A DNA stretch of 64,000 bases from Yarrowia lipolytica. Its lineage: Eukaryota > Ascomycota > Dipodascomycetes > Dipodascales. The DNA is taken from contig NC_090775.1 in NCBI RefSeq assembly GCF_001761485.1, positions 3,107,001 through 3,171,000 on the forward strand. Direction: 5' to 3'. Below, piece after piece: positions 9,549 to 18,577 of this stretch (positions are counted from its first letter, which is position 1; every line of letters begins with the position of its first letter). The position numbers were made by a program, and so were the translations under genes. Below the pieces are notes generated by a model that worked only from the letters and a program-made list of their open reading frames with translations, did no database searches and was not told the origin of the DNA.

Positions 9549-10884
9549 TGTGTGTTTTGTGTTGGCGACCGTGGTTGTGTTGTGGAGAGAAAGGACGTGT
9601 TGGATCACAGCTCTGTTATATAGTTACTTCGGAGAGGTGCTGTGAGAATAGAGTTCCCGCCAGCTTTGTGTGTGCGGCACAAATTGCAATGTGAACAAGC
9701 TACAGGTAGACTCTGGGGAAGCTGCAGGTAGACTGGCGCGTAGCAGAAGGGAATTTATACCGCCAACAGTTGATGGAAAAAAACCCGGGGAATATGTTAT
9801 TTTCAATAAAAGCCGCACACAGGGAACTACAGACGCTGAAACAAGGGACACGGATGGAAAACGTTGGATTCTGCAGTGTCTAGAGGGGTATATATAGGCA
9901 TGAGTCAGAGTGGAGCTTTGGATTGAAAAGGAGCTCGGTGAAATCACGGAGTGCAAGAGAGCATTGTAATGAGAAGTTTTGGAGTGTATTTCGTTAGTGT
10001 ACTAGTGCTGTGTGCTATTGTGATCTGGACTGCTCATTTTAGACCCTCGGTAACACCACTTTAGACACTTCTATGTCCACCCTCATTATATATCGACCTA
10101 TATACCTCTCTCATTCGTCGTTGTCTGCGTCATGCACCCCACCTCGCGCTAAAGTGTCCAGTGCATGAGTATACAATAAGTGATGAATAGTGGGATGCTG
10201 TAAATATGGGTTTAGGGTGGTCTGTGGAGGATCTGACAGCTGAGTGAATTTTTAGAGGCTGAAATACTCGACAGTGGAATATCAGGCAAAAAAACATTCC
10301 TCCAACAGTATATCTCATCTCCTGAAAATCTCCTTGAAAGCATATCTCCTCGTAGCTTGTAGTTATAATTACCGTGCATACAGATCATTCCAACAAGGAG
10401 GTACTATCTCGGCTATGAGGTGGACTATCAGGGATCCTGAAAGACAATGGATTTGTTAAGGGCCGAAATGCATTTAGATCAACTGATGACTGGATAGCTC
10501 AGGGGGAAAAATTGGTGTCATTAGAAACGTGTCTATGTAACTGTTCACCTTGCTATCCCTTGTTCAAGCTGTAGAGCAGCTTTCAAGACAATTACAAGAG
10601 AGATGGAGAGTATTTGACACATCCAGATGCTCCATTGGTTTGATATTTATAATTCAACTGTGTATATCACTATCTTGAGGTGATATATTGAAACAGCTGC
10701 GTTCATTTCAATCTTCTCACCTCTCTCTGTCTCTACAACAGCGATACTTGTATGAGTTTACCATTGGCACTGTACGTACGATATACCTTTACACTTACTT
10801 TTACAGCATAATTACAACTCATAATATGTCAGATACGTTCACTCGAAAAGATTTTATATGGAGTCTCCATGGTCCGATCAGGGA
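9549..10884. other. Intergenic upstream of glutaryl-CoA dehydrogenase
   Basis: This contains the TATA-bearing promoter of the dehydrogenase gene (TATATA near 9615; a second TATATATA near 9890). The remainder up to 10884 shows no convincing gene or RNA. Confidence 0.55.
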
Positions 10885-11352
10885 TTATCCCAACAACCGA
10901 TTAACGAACAAGACCATTCCCAGAGCCGAGTTTCCACTCGACAGGGCTGAGCAGACTGTTCGTCTGACCCGACTAGTGGTCTGTCCAACTCCTCTGATGG
11001 CCAGATTAAGCAACGGAACCTCTCCCTGGCTCATCTCCGACCTCAAAGTTGACATTTCTTCTCTCCACTCGCTCGGAGTGTTTGCCCAGACTCGAGAAGG
11101 CACCATAACTGGTGCCTCGTAGGTAGTATTGCGCTCGATTTCACGGATCGTGCGACGTGAAATAGCATTGGGTATCGATCGGCGGAAAAAGGTGCCTCTT
11201 CGCGCCTTGGACATCTTCTCCTGGCGTTTGCGCTCGGCCTCAACCGTTTGGTACAAACGTGCCTTTGCGGTATCACCTACTCCGGGTATCTTTCTGCACT
11301 GAGATCTGAGACTTCGTGTCCAAGTCTTGCACGGTAGAGGAGGTGTGTTCAT
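10885..11352 (-). CDS. Small hypothetical protein, basic
   Basis: 155 residues starting at ATG 11350-11352. I do not recognise it. The N-terminal half is basic and probably helical (KARLYQTVEAERKRQEKMSK, then RRGTFFRRSIPNAISRR); the C-terminal half is less structured. There are no membrane segments or signal peptide. Codon choice is ordinary for the window. A 98-residue ORF runs on the opposite strand over 10826-11122, so only one of the two is likely real; the minus frame is longer and its composition looks more protein-like. It lies just beyond the Pol III zone (tRNA-Ala-like and structured RNA), whose sequences do not overlap it. Confidence 0.42.
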   Translation of the reverse strand: MNTPPLPCKTWTRSLRSQCRKIPGVGDTAKARLYQTVEAERKRQEKMSKARRGTFFRRSIPNAISRRTIREIERNTTYEAPVMVPSRVWANTPSEWREEMSTLRSEMSQGEVPLLNLAIRGVGQTTSRVRRTVCSALSSGNSALGMVLFVNRLLG

Positions 11353-11580
11353 TGTGATGTGGTAGTTGAAATCCTGAATTTTTGCAGACGAATTGGTGAT
11401 TAAATTTCTAGCCGTATTCCACCCAAATCGGTTACGACAAGCTGGGTGTTAACGAGCACAAAAACTGTCAACAGCAGCAAAAAACAAGGTGGTTTAAAAT
11501 TTAGTGGTTGTGGCAACAGTGTACGTAGGGGCCAAACACAAACACCATGGTCTGTCAGCCCAAACAAGGTTCTTGAGGAG

Positions 11581-11588
11581 AAAAAAAA
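11581..11588 (-). terminator. Pol III terminator (T8) of tRNA-Ala-like gene
   Basis: Eight A on the plus strand give T8 on the minus strand, one base after the predicted tRNA 3' end, as expected for RNA polymerase III termination. Confidence 0.7.
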
Positions 11589-11589
11589 G

Positions 11590-11664
11590 TGGACGAGGAC
11601 CGGGTTCGAAACCGGTGACCTCAAGCATGCAAAGCCCACGCGCTACCCACTGTGCTACACGCCC
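11590..11664 (-). tRNA. tRNA-Ala(UGC)-like gene, possibly degenerate
   Basis: Minus-strand sequence folds as acceptor GGGCGTG / CTCGTCC, D-arm with the usual GTGGGTAGCGCG, anticodon stem TGGGC/GCTTG and loop TTTGCAT, giving anticodon UGC (alanine). A-box and B-box sequences are recognisable (GGTTTCGAACC) and a T8 run follows. Oddities: the T-loop appears to have 8 bases (TTTCGAAC), one extra C sits between T-stem and acceptor, there is a T-T mismatch in the acceptor and an A-C mismatch in the D-stem. It could be a diverged functional tRNA or a recent pseudogene. No CCA is encoded. No 5S gene is fused to it, unlike some Yarrowia tRNAs. Confidence 0.55.
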
Positions 11665-11819
11665 AAACTTCTAAAAATTTGTTAGAAACACAGGCCCGGA
11701 CTTCGGTTGGTTTTGACTGGTAATACTGGGCGACTTGCCAAGGCAAGTCCGTTGAGCAAAATACTCGTGTTGAAAGGGGTCAATAATCGATATCCCCAAT
11801 AAATACATGGGAAATGAGG

Positions 11820-11834
11820 TATATATATAATAAT
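11820..11834 (+). promoter_or_regulatory. TATA box upstream of structured Pol III-like RNA
   Basis: The run tatatatataataat ends about 17 bp before the predicted RNA 5' end. An upstream TATA is common for yeast Pol III genes such as SRP RNA and U6. Confidence 0.45.
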
Positions 11835-11850
11835 ACAACGGACCCAACTG

Positions 11851-12143
11851 ACGGATCTGTAACTCAAACGGTCGAGTCCCTGAGGACTCCAGACCCCACG
11901 AGATGGGTTTTGACCCAGAACGGGAAACTACAAGGACCCCCTTGAGAGTTGACAGGGTAGACGTCACCTTCTGCGTCCGCAGTCGCGATCATCGCGACGT
12001 CCGGGATTACCGACAGACGGGCGAGAGGTGCAGGACTGACAGTTTTGACGCGGGAACAGCAACTGAGACCGACGACGGGTCGATGGCCTTGTCCATAGGC
12101 ACAAGAACCCACTAAAAGAAGATCGTTTCCTAACAAAAATTTT
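11851..12143 (+). ncRNA. Candidate signal recognition particle (7SL/SCR) RNA
   Basis: A GC-rich, non-coding block of about 290 bp in AT-rich flanks. It starts 17-30 bp after a TATA box, has a TGTAAC motif near the 5' end (11859-11864, compare the UGUAAY loop of fungal SRP Alu domains) and a near-B-box GGTCGAGTCCC (11870-11880), and ends at TTTT (12140-12143). Visible pairings: hairpin GAGTCC-CTGA-GGACTC (11874-11889); end-to-end helix 11904-11911 with 12104-12111; inner helix ACAAGG (11930-11935) with CCTTGT (12087-12092); hairpin GTCGCGA/TCGCGAC (11982-11998); stem CAGTT/AACTG (12040-12065) whose loop holds GGGAACAGC. This matches an SRP Alu domain, long helix 5 and two S-domain hairpins, and the expected 270-nt size. 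I could not place the conserved helix-8 internal loop with certainty, so RNase P/MRP RNA remains possible. Confidence 0.5.
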
Positions 12144-12191
12144 CGGAGGAAATTTTGAGGTCAACAATTGTGAATTATGTCAAAAAAACGC

Positions 12192-12300
12192 TGAATCATT
12201 AGAATAAAAAAAAAAAAAAAAAAAACTGTAATGTAATGAATCATTAGAATAATAAAAATAAATCGTGTAATGAATCATTTGAATAATAAAAATAAATCGG
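12192..12300. repeat. Tandem A/T-rich repeat (34-bp unit) with poly-A run
   Basis: Two adjacent 34-bp units beginning gtaatgaatcatt (12233-12266 and 12267-12300) follow a partial third copy (12192 onward) that runs into about 22 A. They lie just downstream of the structured RNA gene. Confidence 0.8.
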
Positions 12301-12959
12301 GTAAAGAGGAGGAAAAGAAGAGAAACGCGAAGACGAGAGCACGATTGTCATGCGCTCTTCTGAACACCCGAATCCGAGTCCGATGTTGTGCGTATACTTG
12401 TACCGCGGAAATGAGGTACAAGAGATAGGGAGACGAAGTCACAAGGTGAATGACTTACGATAAGAAAAAAAACAGCCATGACATACAAAATCGCAGAATA
12501 AACAACCTCAATCCTGACGATGGTCCAGAAGTGTAAAGTTAGGGGTTGTCAGACCTTTGAGGGCTGTCGTTCAGTTCGTTAATGTTGGTCGGACCTTAGC
12601 CCCAGATCGATTGTCGATAGCAATCTTGTATTTGTAAGGCTTGTTGGAAGGAGCAGACGAAGAGGAAATGTCAAGGGGTTTATATAGTTGTCATTCCAAG
12701 CTAATATTTATCGATAGCTTTCATATAAAAGTTGTATCACAACGGTATAACTGCATTATATTTTGTGAACGCATGCATTCTAGTATTGATAGAATGTACA
12801 ATATGAAAACCGACGGAGCATCAACTGTACAACGACCAGTGCTTCTGATTATTATTTTTAAGTCTGGCTACACAAGGGTTGAACTGACCTATTGGTTTCA
12901 CTCACATTCTTGTCATTGTGTGTATATATATAATCATTCTATGAGGAAGTAGGGTTAGT
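12301..12959. other. Intergenic downstream of HFD1
   Basis: AT-rich sequence with no supported gene. It contains the HFD1 3' region. A 103-residue frame at 12641-12952 has no recognisable features. Confidence 0.6.
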
Positions 12960-14519
12960 CTAGAGCAGAGCCTTGACACCAGCAGCTCCGATGGCGACAA
13001 TAAGGACCCAGAACCAAATCTTTCGGAAGATTCGGATCAGCACGTTGGGGTATACGGAGCCGGTTCGGGGGAAAATGGGGCCGACCAGCAGCAGGTTCTT
13101 GACCATGCTTCGCTTGGTTTTGGTGTAGGGGGCGTATCGCACGTCCTGAAGAGGCTCCAGAAGCTTGGGCTGGTTGAGGTAGGTTTGTCGGTGGGTGAAG
13201 GCCAGGAAGGAGTCCTCGCCATGGTAAGCACCGTAACCGGACATGCCGACACCACCAAACGGAGCCTGGACACATCCAACGTGGATCAGAGTGTCATTGA
13301 AGATAAGGCCACCAGAGTTGATCTGGGACTGGATGTAGTCGCCCTCAGAGGCCTTGTCAGTGAAGACGTACATGGCAAGAGGGGTGTCGTGGTTCTCGTG
13401 CACGTACTTGATACCCTCCTCGACGGATCGGGCAGTGAGAATGGGCAGAAGAGGGCCGAAAATCTCGTCCTCCATCAGGGAATCATTGTCGGGGACCTTT
13501 GCGACGACAGTAGGAGCGATGAATCGAGTCTTCTCGTCAGTGTTACCTCCAGTAATGATCTCTCCCTTGGACTTGCTCAACATGGAGGTAAGTCGGTTCC
13601 AGTGGTTGGGGGTGGCGATCTTGGCAAAGTCGGGGTTGTACTGGTCAATCTTACCACTGTAGAACTCGTTAATCCAGTACTTGCAGGCGTCGATAAACTC
13701 CTGCTCCACCTCGGGCTCGACAATCACGTAGTCGGGAGCCACACAGGTCTGGCCAGCGTTTACCACCTTACCCCACAGGGCTCGCTTAGCGGCAAGCTTG
13801 ATGTTCTTGCAGTTCTTGGTGACAAAAACGGGCGACTTACCTCCGAGCTCGAGGATGACGGGTGTCAGGTACTTGTTGGCGGCAGTGGCAATGATCTTAC
13901 CGACAGTGTGGTTACCAGTGTACATAATCTTGTCGAACTTCTGCTCGAGGGTCTTGGTGACGACGGGGACACCTCCCTGGATGGCCTGGAAGACGTCGGG
14001 GTCGAGGGCCTTGGTGCACAAGTCGCCAACAATTTTGGAAGTGTGGGGGGCCATTTCGGAGAACTTGACAGCCACAGTGTTACCGGCAGCCAGAGCTCCA
14101 ATGAGAGGAGACACGGTCAGCATAAAGGGGTAGTTCCAGGGCGAGATGATGAGCACGTTTCCAAGAGGTCGCTTTCGGATCTTGGGGGAGGAGATGGAGT
14201 ACTGCAGGTTGGTCTTGACGTCCTCGTCGGCGGCCCACTTCTTGAGGTTGGCAACCACGTTGTTAAACTCGCCCCACAGGAAACCCACCTCGCACAGGTC
14301 AGTCTCGTGCTTGGGTCGGCCGAGATCCTTGTACACGGCGTCCTTGATGGCCTCGACATTGTCTCTGAGGACGTAGTGCAAGTTTCGAATCTGGTCCAGT
14401 CGGTAGTTGAGATCGAGGGTCTTTCCGGATCGGAAGCCCTTTCGCAGTCGCTGGATGTCGCCAGGAATCTGGTCGAGAGGAGTGGCAGGCACAATGGATT
14501 CCCAATCAAAGGTAGACAT
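12960..14519 (-). CDS. HFD1: Fatty aldehyde dehydrogenase, tail-anchored
   Basis: 519 residues of the class-3 ALDH family. It oxidises long-chain aldehydes to fatty acids with NAD(P)+, in alkane/fatty-alcohol and sphingolipid breakdown. Visible motifs: GNVLIISPWNYPF (120-132), catalytic Glu224 in VILELGGKSP, nucleophile Cys259 in NAGQTCVAP, EIFGPLLPI, and GGVGMSGYGAYHG. The last about 20 residues (IWFWVLIVAIGAAGVKALL) form a C-terminal membrane anchor, as in Hfd1-type enzymes of ER, lipid droplet or mitochondrial outer membrane. The start is the ATG at 14519; the frame extends upstream only to a TTG. A TATATAAAG box (about 14562-14571, minus) sits 45-50 bp upstream. Y. lipolytica has four HFD paralogues; the number 1 is from remembered chromosomal position next to OIL1 and is not verified. 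Confidence 0.9.
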   Translation of the reverse strand: MSTFDWESIVPATPLDQIPGDIQRLRKGFRSGKTLDLNYRLDQIRNLHYVLRDNVEAIKDAVYKDLGRPKHETDLCEVGFLWGEFNNVVANLKKWAADEDVKTNLQYSISSPKIRKRPLGNVLIISPWNYPFMLTVSPLIGALAAGNTVAVKFSEMAPHTSKIVGDLCTKALDPDVFQAIQGGVPVVTKTLEQKFDKIMYTGNHTVGKIIATAANKYLTPVILELGGKSPVFVTKNCKNIKLAAKRALWGKVVNAGQTCVAPDYVIVEPEVEQEFIDACKYWINEFYSGKIDQYNPDFAKIATPNHWNRLTSMLSKSKGEIITGGNTDEKTRFIAPTVVAKVPDNDSLMEDEIFGPLLPILTARSVEEGIKYVHENHDTPLAMYVFTDKASEGDYIQSQINSGGLIFNDTLIHVGCVQAPFGGVGMSGYGAYHGEDSFLAFTHRQTYLNQPKLLEPLQDVRYAPYTKTKRSMVKNLLLVGPIFPRTGSVYPNVLIRIFRKIWFWVLIVAIGAAGVKALL

Positions 14520-16108
14520 TTTTATTGGTGGTGTGTTTGAGGAAGGAGGGAGAGCGTTCAAGCTTTATATATCCCATCGTTACATGCTGGCAAGTCTGTC
14601 GTCATGCATATGTTAATCTGGGGTTGGAAGGTTATTTGAGAGTGATTGAATGGGCCAATTTTGACGGGGAGTTGAATGTATACAAATTCGGCTGAGAAGA
14701 TTCTACTGGTAGCAATTTTCGTGTCCAACAATATTATCTAACGCCATTAGAACTGTCCATATTTCCCCGCCGCCGTTTATATCGTCCAACTCTATTACCA
14801 AGTCCCACTTTCACATGTTCTTGTCCTGAACCTTGCTGTAGAAGTGTCGAGAACATGACGCGATGTTAGATATATTGGGGGACACTTTTGAGATCAATTA
14901 GTTGAAGAAGTAATAATATAGACCTATCAGAGCTGATTTCACTTTTGAATCACCTCAATAAATTCTTCCAGTCCCAACTGAAGGGCTGATGTGGTGTCGG
15001 AATATGAAAAGCACTATGCAACAGCATTTTTAGACGAGTCAACAAAGGAGTCGTTAGAGACAACTGTTGGCGCTAAGCTGATGGATACGACAAACAAGGA
15101 ATATGAGACTGAGACATCAACCGCAACTTAATGACTACAGGAGAGGTGTTTTTGTGTTCATATCACATCGCCGTTCGTGGAGGGGACTATGGTAAACATG
15201 TATAAGCCCTCATTTTACCCACCTCGTATACTTGCTTGCCTCTTCCCGCGTTCACGCTCTGGCATTGAGTTTAGTGTGTCGATCCCCCAACGAACTAATA
15301 TGGGGAAGTGAAGGGTGGCAAACGTCTCGCGTATGTCATGCAGAGAATTTCGGCTTTAGTGGTGAGCACCGATTTGAAGGGGCCAACTTCATCATGTCAT
15401 CCGATTTATTGGGGTGGGGGGATGACAGAAGCGTCTTTCTTATATCGCTTGCTGTTGTATTGGGTGAGTGGATAACAACTCTCCAAGTAGGAGCGTGTTT
15501 CCACAGAAAGTCGCTTGAGAGCGTGTACATGAATGCAACCCAGATCTATGTTAGAACAGAAGATATACAGGTACTGTACCGATATGTGTACATACTATAC
15601 GATACTGCAGAAGAGATGTCGATGATTGTAAAATAATTGCTGGACTGTCTATGTTCTGATTCCTTGATTATGACTACATGTTTGTGACCACGCTCAGATC
15701 TACAGCATGTACGTGTACGTAGGCGGACTCTGTTATGATAGCTACATCTATGTTAATGGTGCCTGATAAACTTGTTGACGCTATTTGGAAGCCATATCAT
15801 TCTCTAATAGCCCATCATCAGATAAAAAATCTTCTGGACATTTCACTTCTCATGGAACTTCTTTTTCACCTATCACACTCATTAATACATCTACTACTGT
15901 ACAGTACAAACCCATTGTAGCTCACATCTATATACCCATGGTTTCAGCACTCTTGAATACACATCCATCCTCCTATATCCTCTTTCATACTCATCTTGAT
16001 CTCATTATACTATACAATACATACTTGTGGACTGGTGCTTGCGGTCGGGGCAGCACTCCTCCTCTTCATCGTGAATAAATAAGCCCTTGAGCTGTCCTTG
16101 CTCTCCGT
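14520..16108. other. Intergenic HFD1 promoter to BYE1-like 3' end
   Basis: About 1.6 kb. The HFD1 TATA box is near 14562-14571. The rest is AT-rich with scattered GTAC palindromes (for example 15570-15600). ORF 15232-15636 lacks a usable ATG and recognisable domain. Nothing else supported. Confidence 0.6.
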
Positions 16109-18577
16109 CTACCTCTTCTTGGCCTGGTCGATAATGGACATCAACAAAGCTGGGTTCTGCAACAGGTCGTTCTGAGCAGGCGCAGCAGGAGCGTTTCGGA
16201 GATTGGGATCGTTCAGAAGCGTTTTGAGTGCGTCCAGATCGGGGGGAGGAGCTCCAGTAGGCTTGCGAGGATGGGCAGCGGGAGCGATAGGAGTTCCAGA
16301 TTGGGCCATGTGATGTGCAGGAGCACCATGCATACCCAATGGGGCGACGGGGACTCCGGGCATACCAGCTGGAGCGATTGGCACCCCAGGTACTCCCATT
16401 GGAGCTCCAGGCACTCTTTGAATGCCGACAGGAGCTCCGTATACCCCTCCCTGAAATCCTGCATAAGGGGGGACGACAGGAGCTGGACCCACAGGAGCAT
16501 TCACTGGTGCAACAAGAGTAGGAGCAGCAGGAGTCACTGGGGTGGCAGTAACCGGAGGTGTACTCTTTCGGGCGTCCGAAGCACGTCTGCTAGCGTTTCC
16601 AGCATTGCCAGCATTCTGCTTCACTCGATCTCTCATAGACTGTCGTTTCGGAGGGTGCTTCTCGCTTGAAGCCACATGGGACTCCACACTAACTGCTGCT
16701 CCTCGCTTGGGACTCAGCTTTCCAACAATATACAGAGCCACCAGCAGCGGTCTGGACCGTTTCAGACTGCTCAGCTCGACACTAGGTTTCACAAGAGAGC
16801 CCAAAGTGTAAGGAGGAGCATCATCGGGAGCCAGCGGGATCAAATACGCGTCTTTGACAAGCGTCGACCGGTTATGAATCACTCCATACTTTGATCGAGA
16901 GTGGAAATACTCATACAACTTATAATACGCCTCTCTGTCGGACTCTGATGAATCTGAAGGAAGCAAACAAAAGGCTGCCACGTCTCTAGTCCCGGCTCCA
17001 AGTACCTTGCTAAGATAGGGATCGGCCTTTGACTTATCCAAGCGACCCTCGATAGTAAGAGGCTTACTGGCGTAGAAAACGGAGCCCCAGGAAACATTGG
17101 GGTTGAAATGGACCGAAGAAGAGCCCAGAGAAAAGGCAGCACAGGATGTCTTGTCGAGTCCAGTCATAGGTACTGTTCCCGTCCACACAAACGGAGCCTC
17201 AGAGATAGTAGTCCAGTCATCCGTCTCAGCCTCTCGAGCCTCTCGAGACACATCTCCAAGAATACCATTCACCTTATCTTCGTGATCGGAATTGTGATCG
17301 TGATCATGTTCATGATCCGACTCTCCCTGGGCCAGATCAATGTCCCGTTTCCACTTGGGCACTATTGGCGAGTTGGAAGACTCTTTTGGGGAGTTTGAAG
17401 TCTTTGAGTCCGCTTCGCCGTTGGCACCTTCGATATCTCTGACGGCTCGTTCAATCTGATTTCTCGACTCGGCAGCCTCTTTCCCGTCTCCATCCCGTTG
17501 TCTTTCCATCTTCAGAGCCTGATCCACATTGTCAATGTACTCTTCGTACTCTCCAACAATCTCCTCACCCTTATGAGTGCGTCTGAGCCGGGGAGCTTCG
17601 TCCACAACAAGCACTGTGTCTCTGATAGCTTCTGCTCGTACCTCTTCGGCCAGCTTTTGCAATTCAGGATTCATCATCTCCTCAGAAGACATTGCCACAA
17701 GAGTTTGGGGTGTCACCTGGCCTGTCATGACCCGAATTCGGAGAGTCTCGTTCTTGGAGTCACGCAGGTTGAACGAGAGAGTCCGGAACTTGTCTCTGTA
17801 GTTGGATCCAATCTCAGGCTCCACTGTTCCATAAGCGTCGTACAGCTCCTGTTCGATGGTAAGAGCTAGCGTCTCACAAAACTGCTCGGGAGACACGCCT
17901 GCTCCGGGAGAGTATTTGGAGGTTGGAACGGACACAAAGATGCCCTTGAGAGCCGAAGCAGCGCTTTTACGCACCTTTTCGGTGATATCATCGATATGTC
18001 CCACCCGTTTGTGTGTTGATTTCGAGACTCTAGCCACAGGTTCTTTCTCAGCTGTCTCGTTGTTAGGAACATATGTGGAATCATATTTCTCATCCTTGTC
18101 GTTTGAGTCCTTCTCCTCCTCTCCCTTGCCCTTATCTTCACTCTCTTCTTGGGCTTCGGTGGTTTCCTTCTCTTGTGTCTTCTTCTCAGTGCACTCGTTG
18201 CAAACGTAATGATCAGGAACCTGCTCAAGATCATTGGTTTGCAACACGCACTGCGAATGCTGCCATTCCAGACAGTCCTCGCACTCAATCATGATCTTGC
18301 CGTCAGAAGGATCGTCCTCTGTAGCTCCACAGGGACATCTGACCACTCCCTCCTCGTCGTTCTTGCTCTTTTTGCGCGCTTTAGATCTGGTTGTCGTCTT
18401 AGCTTTGGTTGGTGTCTTTAGCTTGGTCGTCTTGGGGTTCTTGTCGCTTGTCTTGGGGTCCTTCTTGTCACTCTTTACCTTGCCGGGCTCCTCCACAGCC
18501 TCCTCATACTTGGAATGTCTGCCTCGGGTAGCTCGAGTGGACCGCCGTCTTGCGGGCTCCGCTCCATCTACCTCCAT
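16109..18577 (-). CDS. BYE1: PHD / TFIIS-central / SPOC domain protein (Bye1-like)
   Basis: 822 residues. A Lys-rich N-terminal tail precedes a PHD finger with the full Cys4-His-Cys3 set (C81, C83, C99, C102, H107, C110, C126, C129), expected to read H3K4me3. A TFIIS central-type domain at about 190-340 (ITEKVRKSAASALKGIF; NLRDSKNETLRIRVMTG) would dock on RNA polymerase II. A SPOC domain follows at about 463-620. The C-terminus is Ala/Pro/Gly-rich with repeated PGVP/GAPxG motifs and a final helix. This architecture is that of yeast Bye1, which associates with Pol II at the 5' ends of active genes. A His/Asp run (DHEHDHDHNSDHED) lies near 421-434. ATG at 18575-18577. No catalytic motif of TFIIS domain III is present, as expected for the family. 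Confidence 0.85.
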   Translation of the reverse strand: MEVDGAEPARRRSTRATRGRHSKYEEAVEEPGKVKSDKKDPKTSDKNPKTTKLKTPTKAKTTTRSKARKKSKNDEEGVVRCPCGATEDDPSDGKIMIECEDCLEWQHSQCVLQTNDLEQVPDHYVCNECTEKKTQEKETTEAQEESEDKGKGEEEKDSNDKDEKYDSTYVPNNETAEKEPVARVSKSTHKRVGHIDDITEKVRKSAASALKGIFVSVPTSKYSPGAGVSPEQFCETLALTIEQELYDAYGTVEPEIGSNYRDKFRTLSFNLRDSKNETLRIRVMTGQVTPQTLVAMSSEEMMNPELQKLAEEVRAEAIRDTVLVVDEAPRLRRTHKGEEIVGEYEEYIDNVDQALKMERQRDGDGKEAAESRNQIERAVRDIEGANGEADSKTSNSPKESSNSPIVPKWKRDIDLAQGESDHEHDHDHNSDHEDKVNGILGDVSREAREAETDDWTTISEAPFVWTGTVPMTGLDKTSCAAFSLGSSSVHFNPNVSWGSVFYASKPLTIEGRLDKSKADPYLSKVLGAGTRDVAAFCLLPSDSSESDREAYYKLYEYFHSRSKYGVIHNRSTLVKDAYLIPLAPDDAPPYTLGSLVKPSVELSSLKRSRPLLVALYIVGKLSPKRGAAVSVESHVASSEKHPPKRQSMRDRVKQNAGNAGNASRRASDARKSTPPVTATPVTPAAPTLVAPVNAPVGPAPVVPPYAGFQGGVYGAPVGIQRVPGAPMGVPGVPIAPAGMPGVPVAPLGMHGAPAHHMAQSGTPIAPAAHPRKPTGAPPPDLDALKTLLNDPNLRNAPAAPAQNDLLQNPALLMSIIDQAKKR

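Noticed and set aside
8181-9623. 480-residue plus-strand ORF
   Set aside because: Antisense shadow of the glutaryl-CoA dehydrogenase gene; no domain, composition typical of a mirrored frame of codon-biased DNA.
10826-11122. 98-residue plus ORF starting MSDTFTRKDF
   Set aside because: Overlaps a longer minus ORF with more protein-like composition; kept only as a competing possibility.
13185-14540. 451-residue plus-strand ORF
   Set aside because: Antisense shadow of HFD1.
15232-15636. 134-residue plus ORF
   Set aside because: The listed start is not an ATG, no domain, and the sequence lies in an AT-rich intergenic region.
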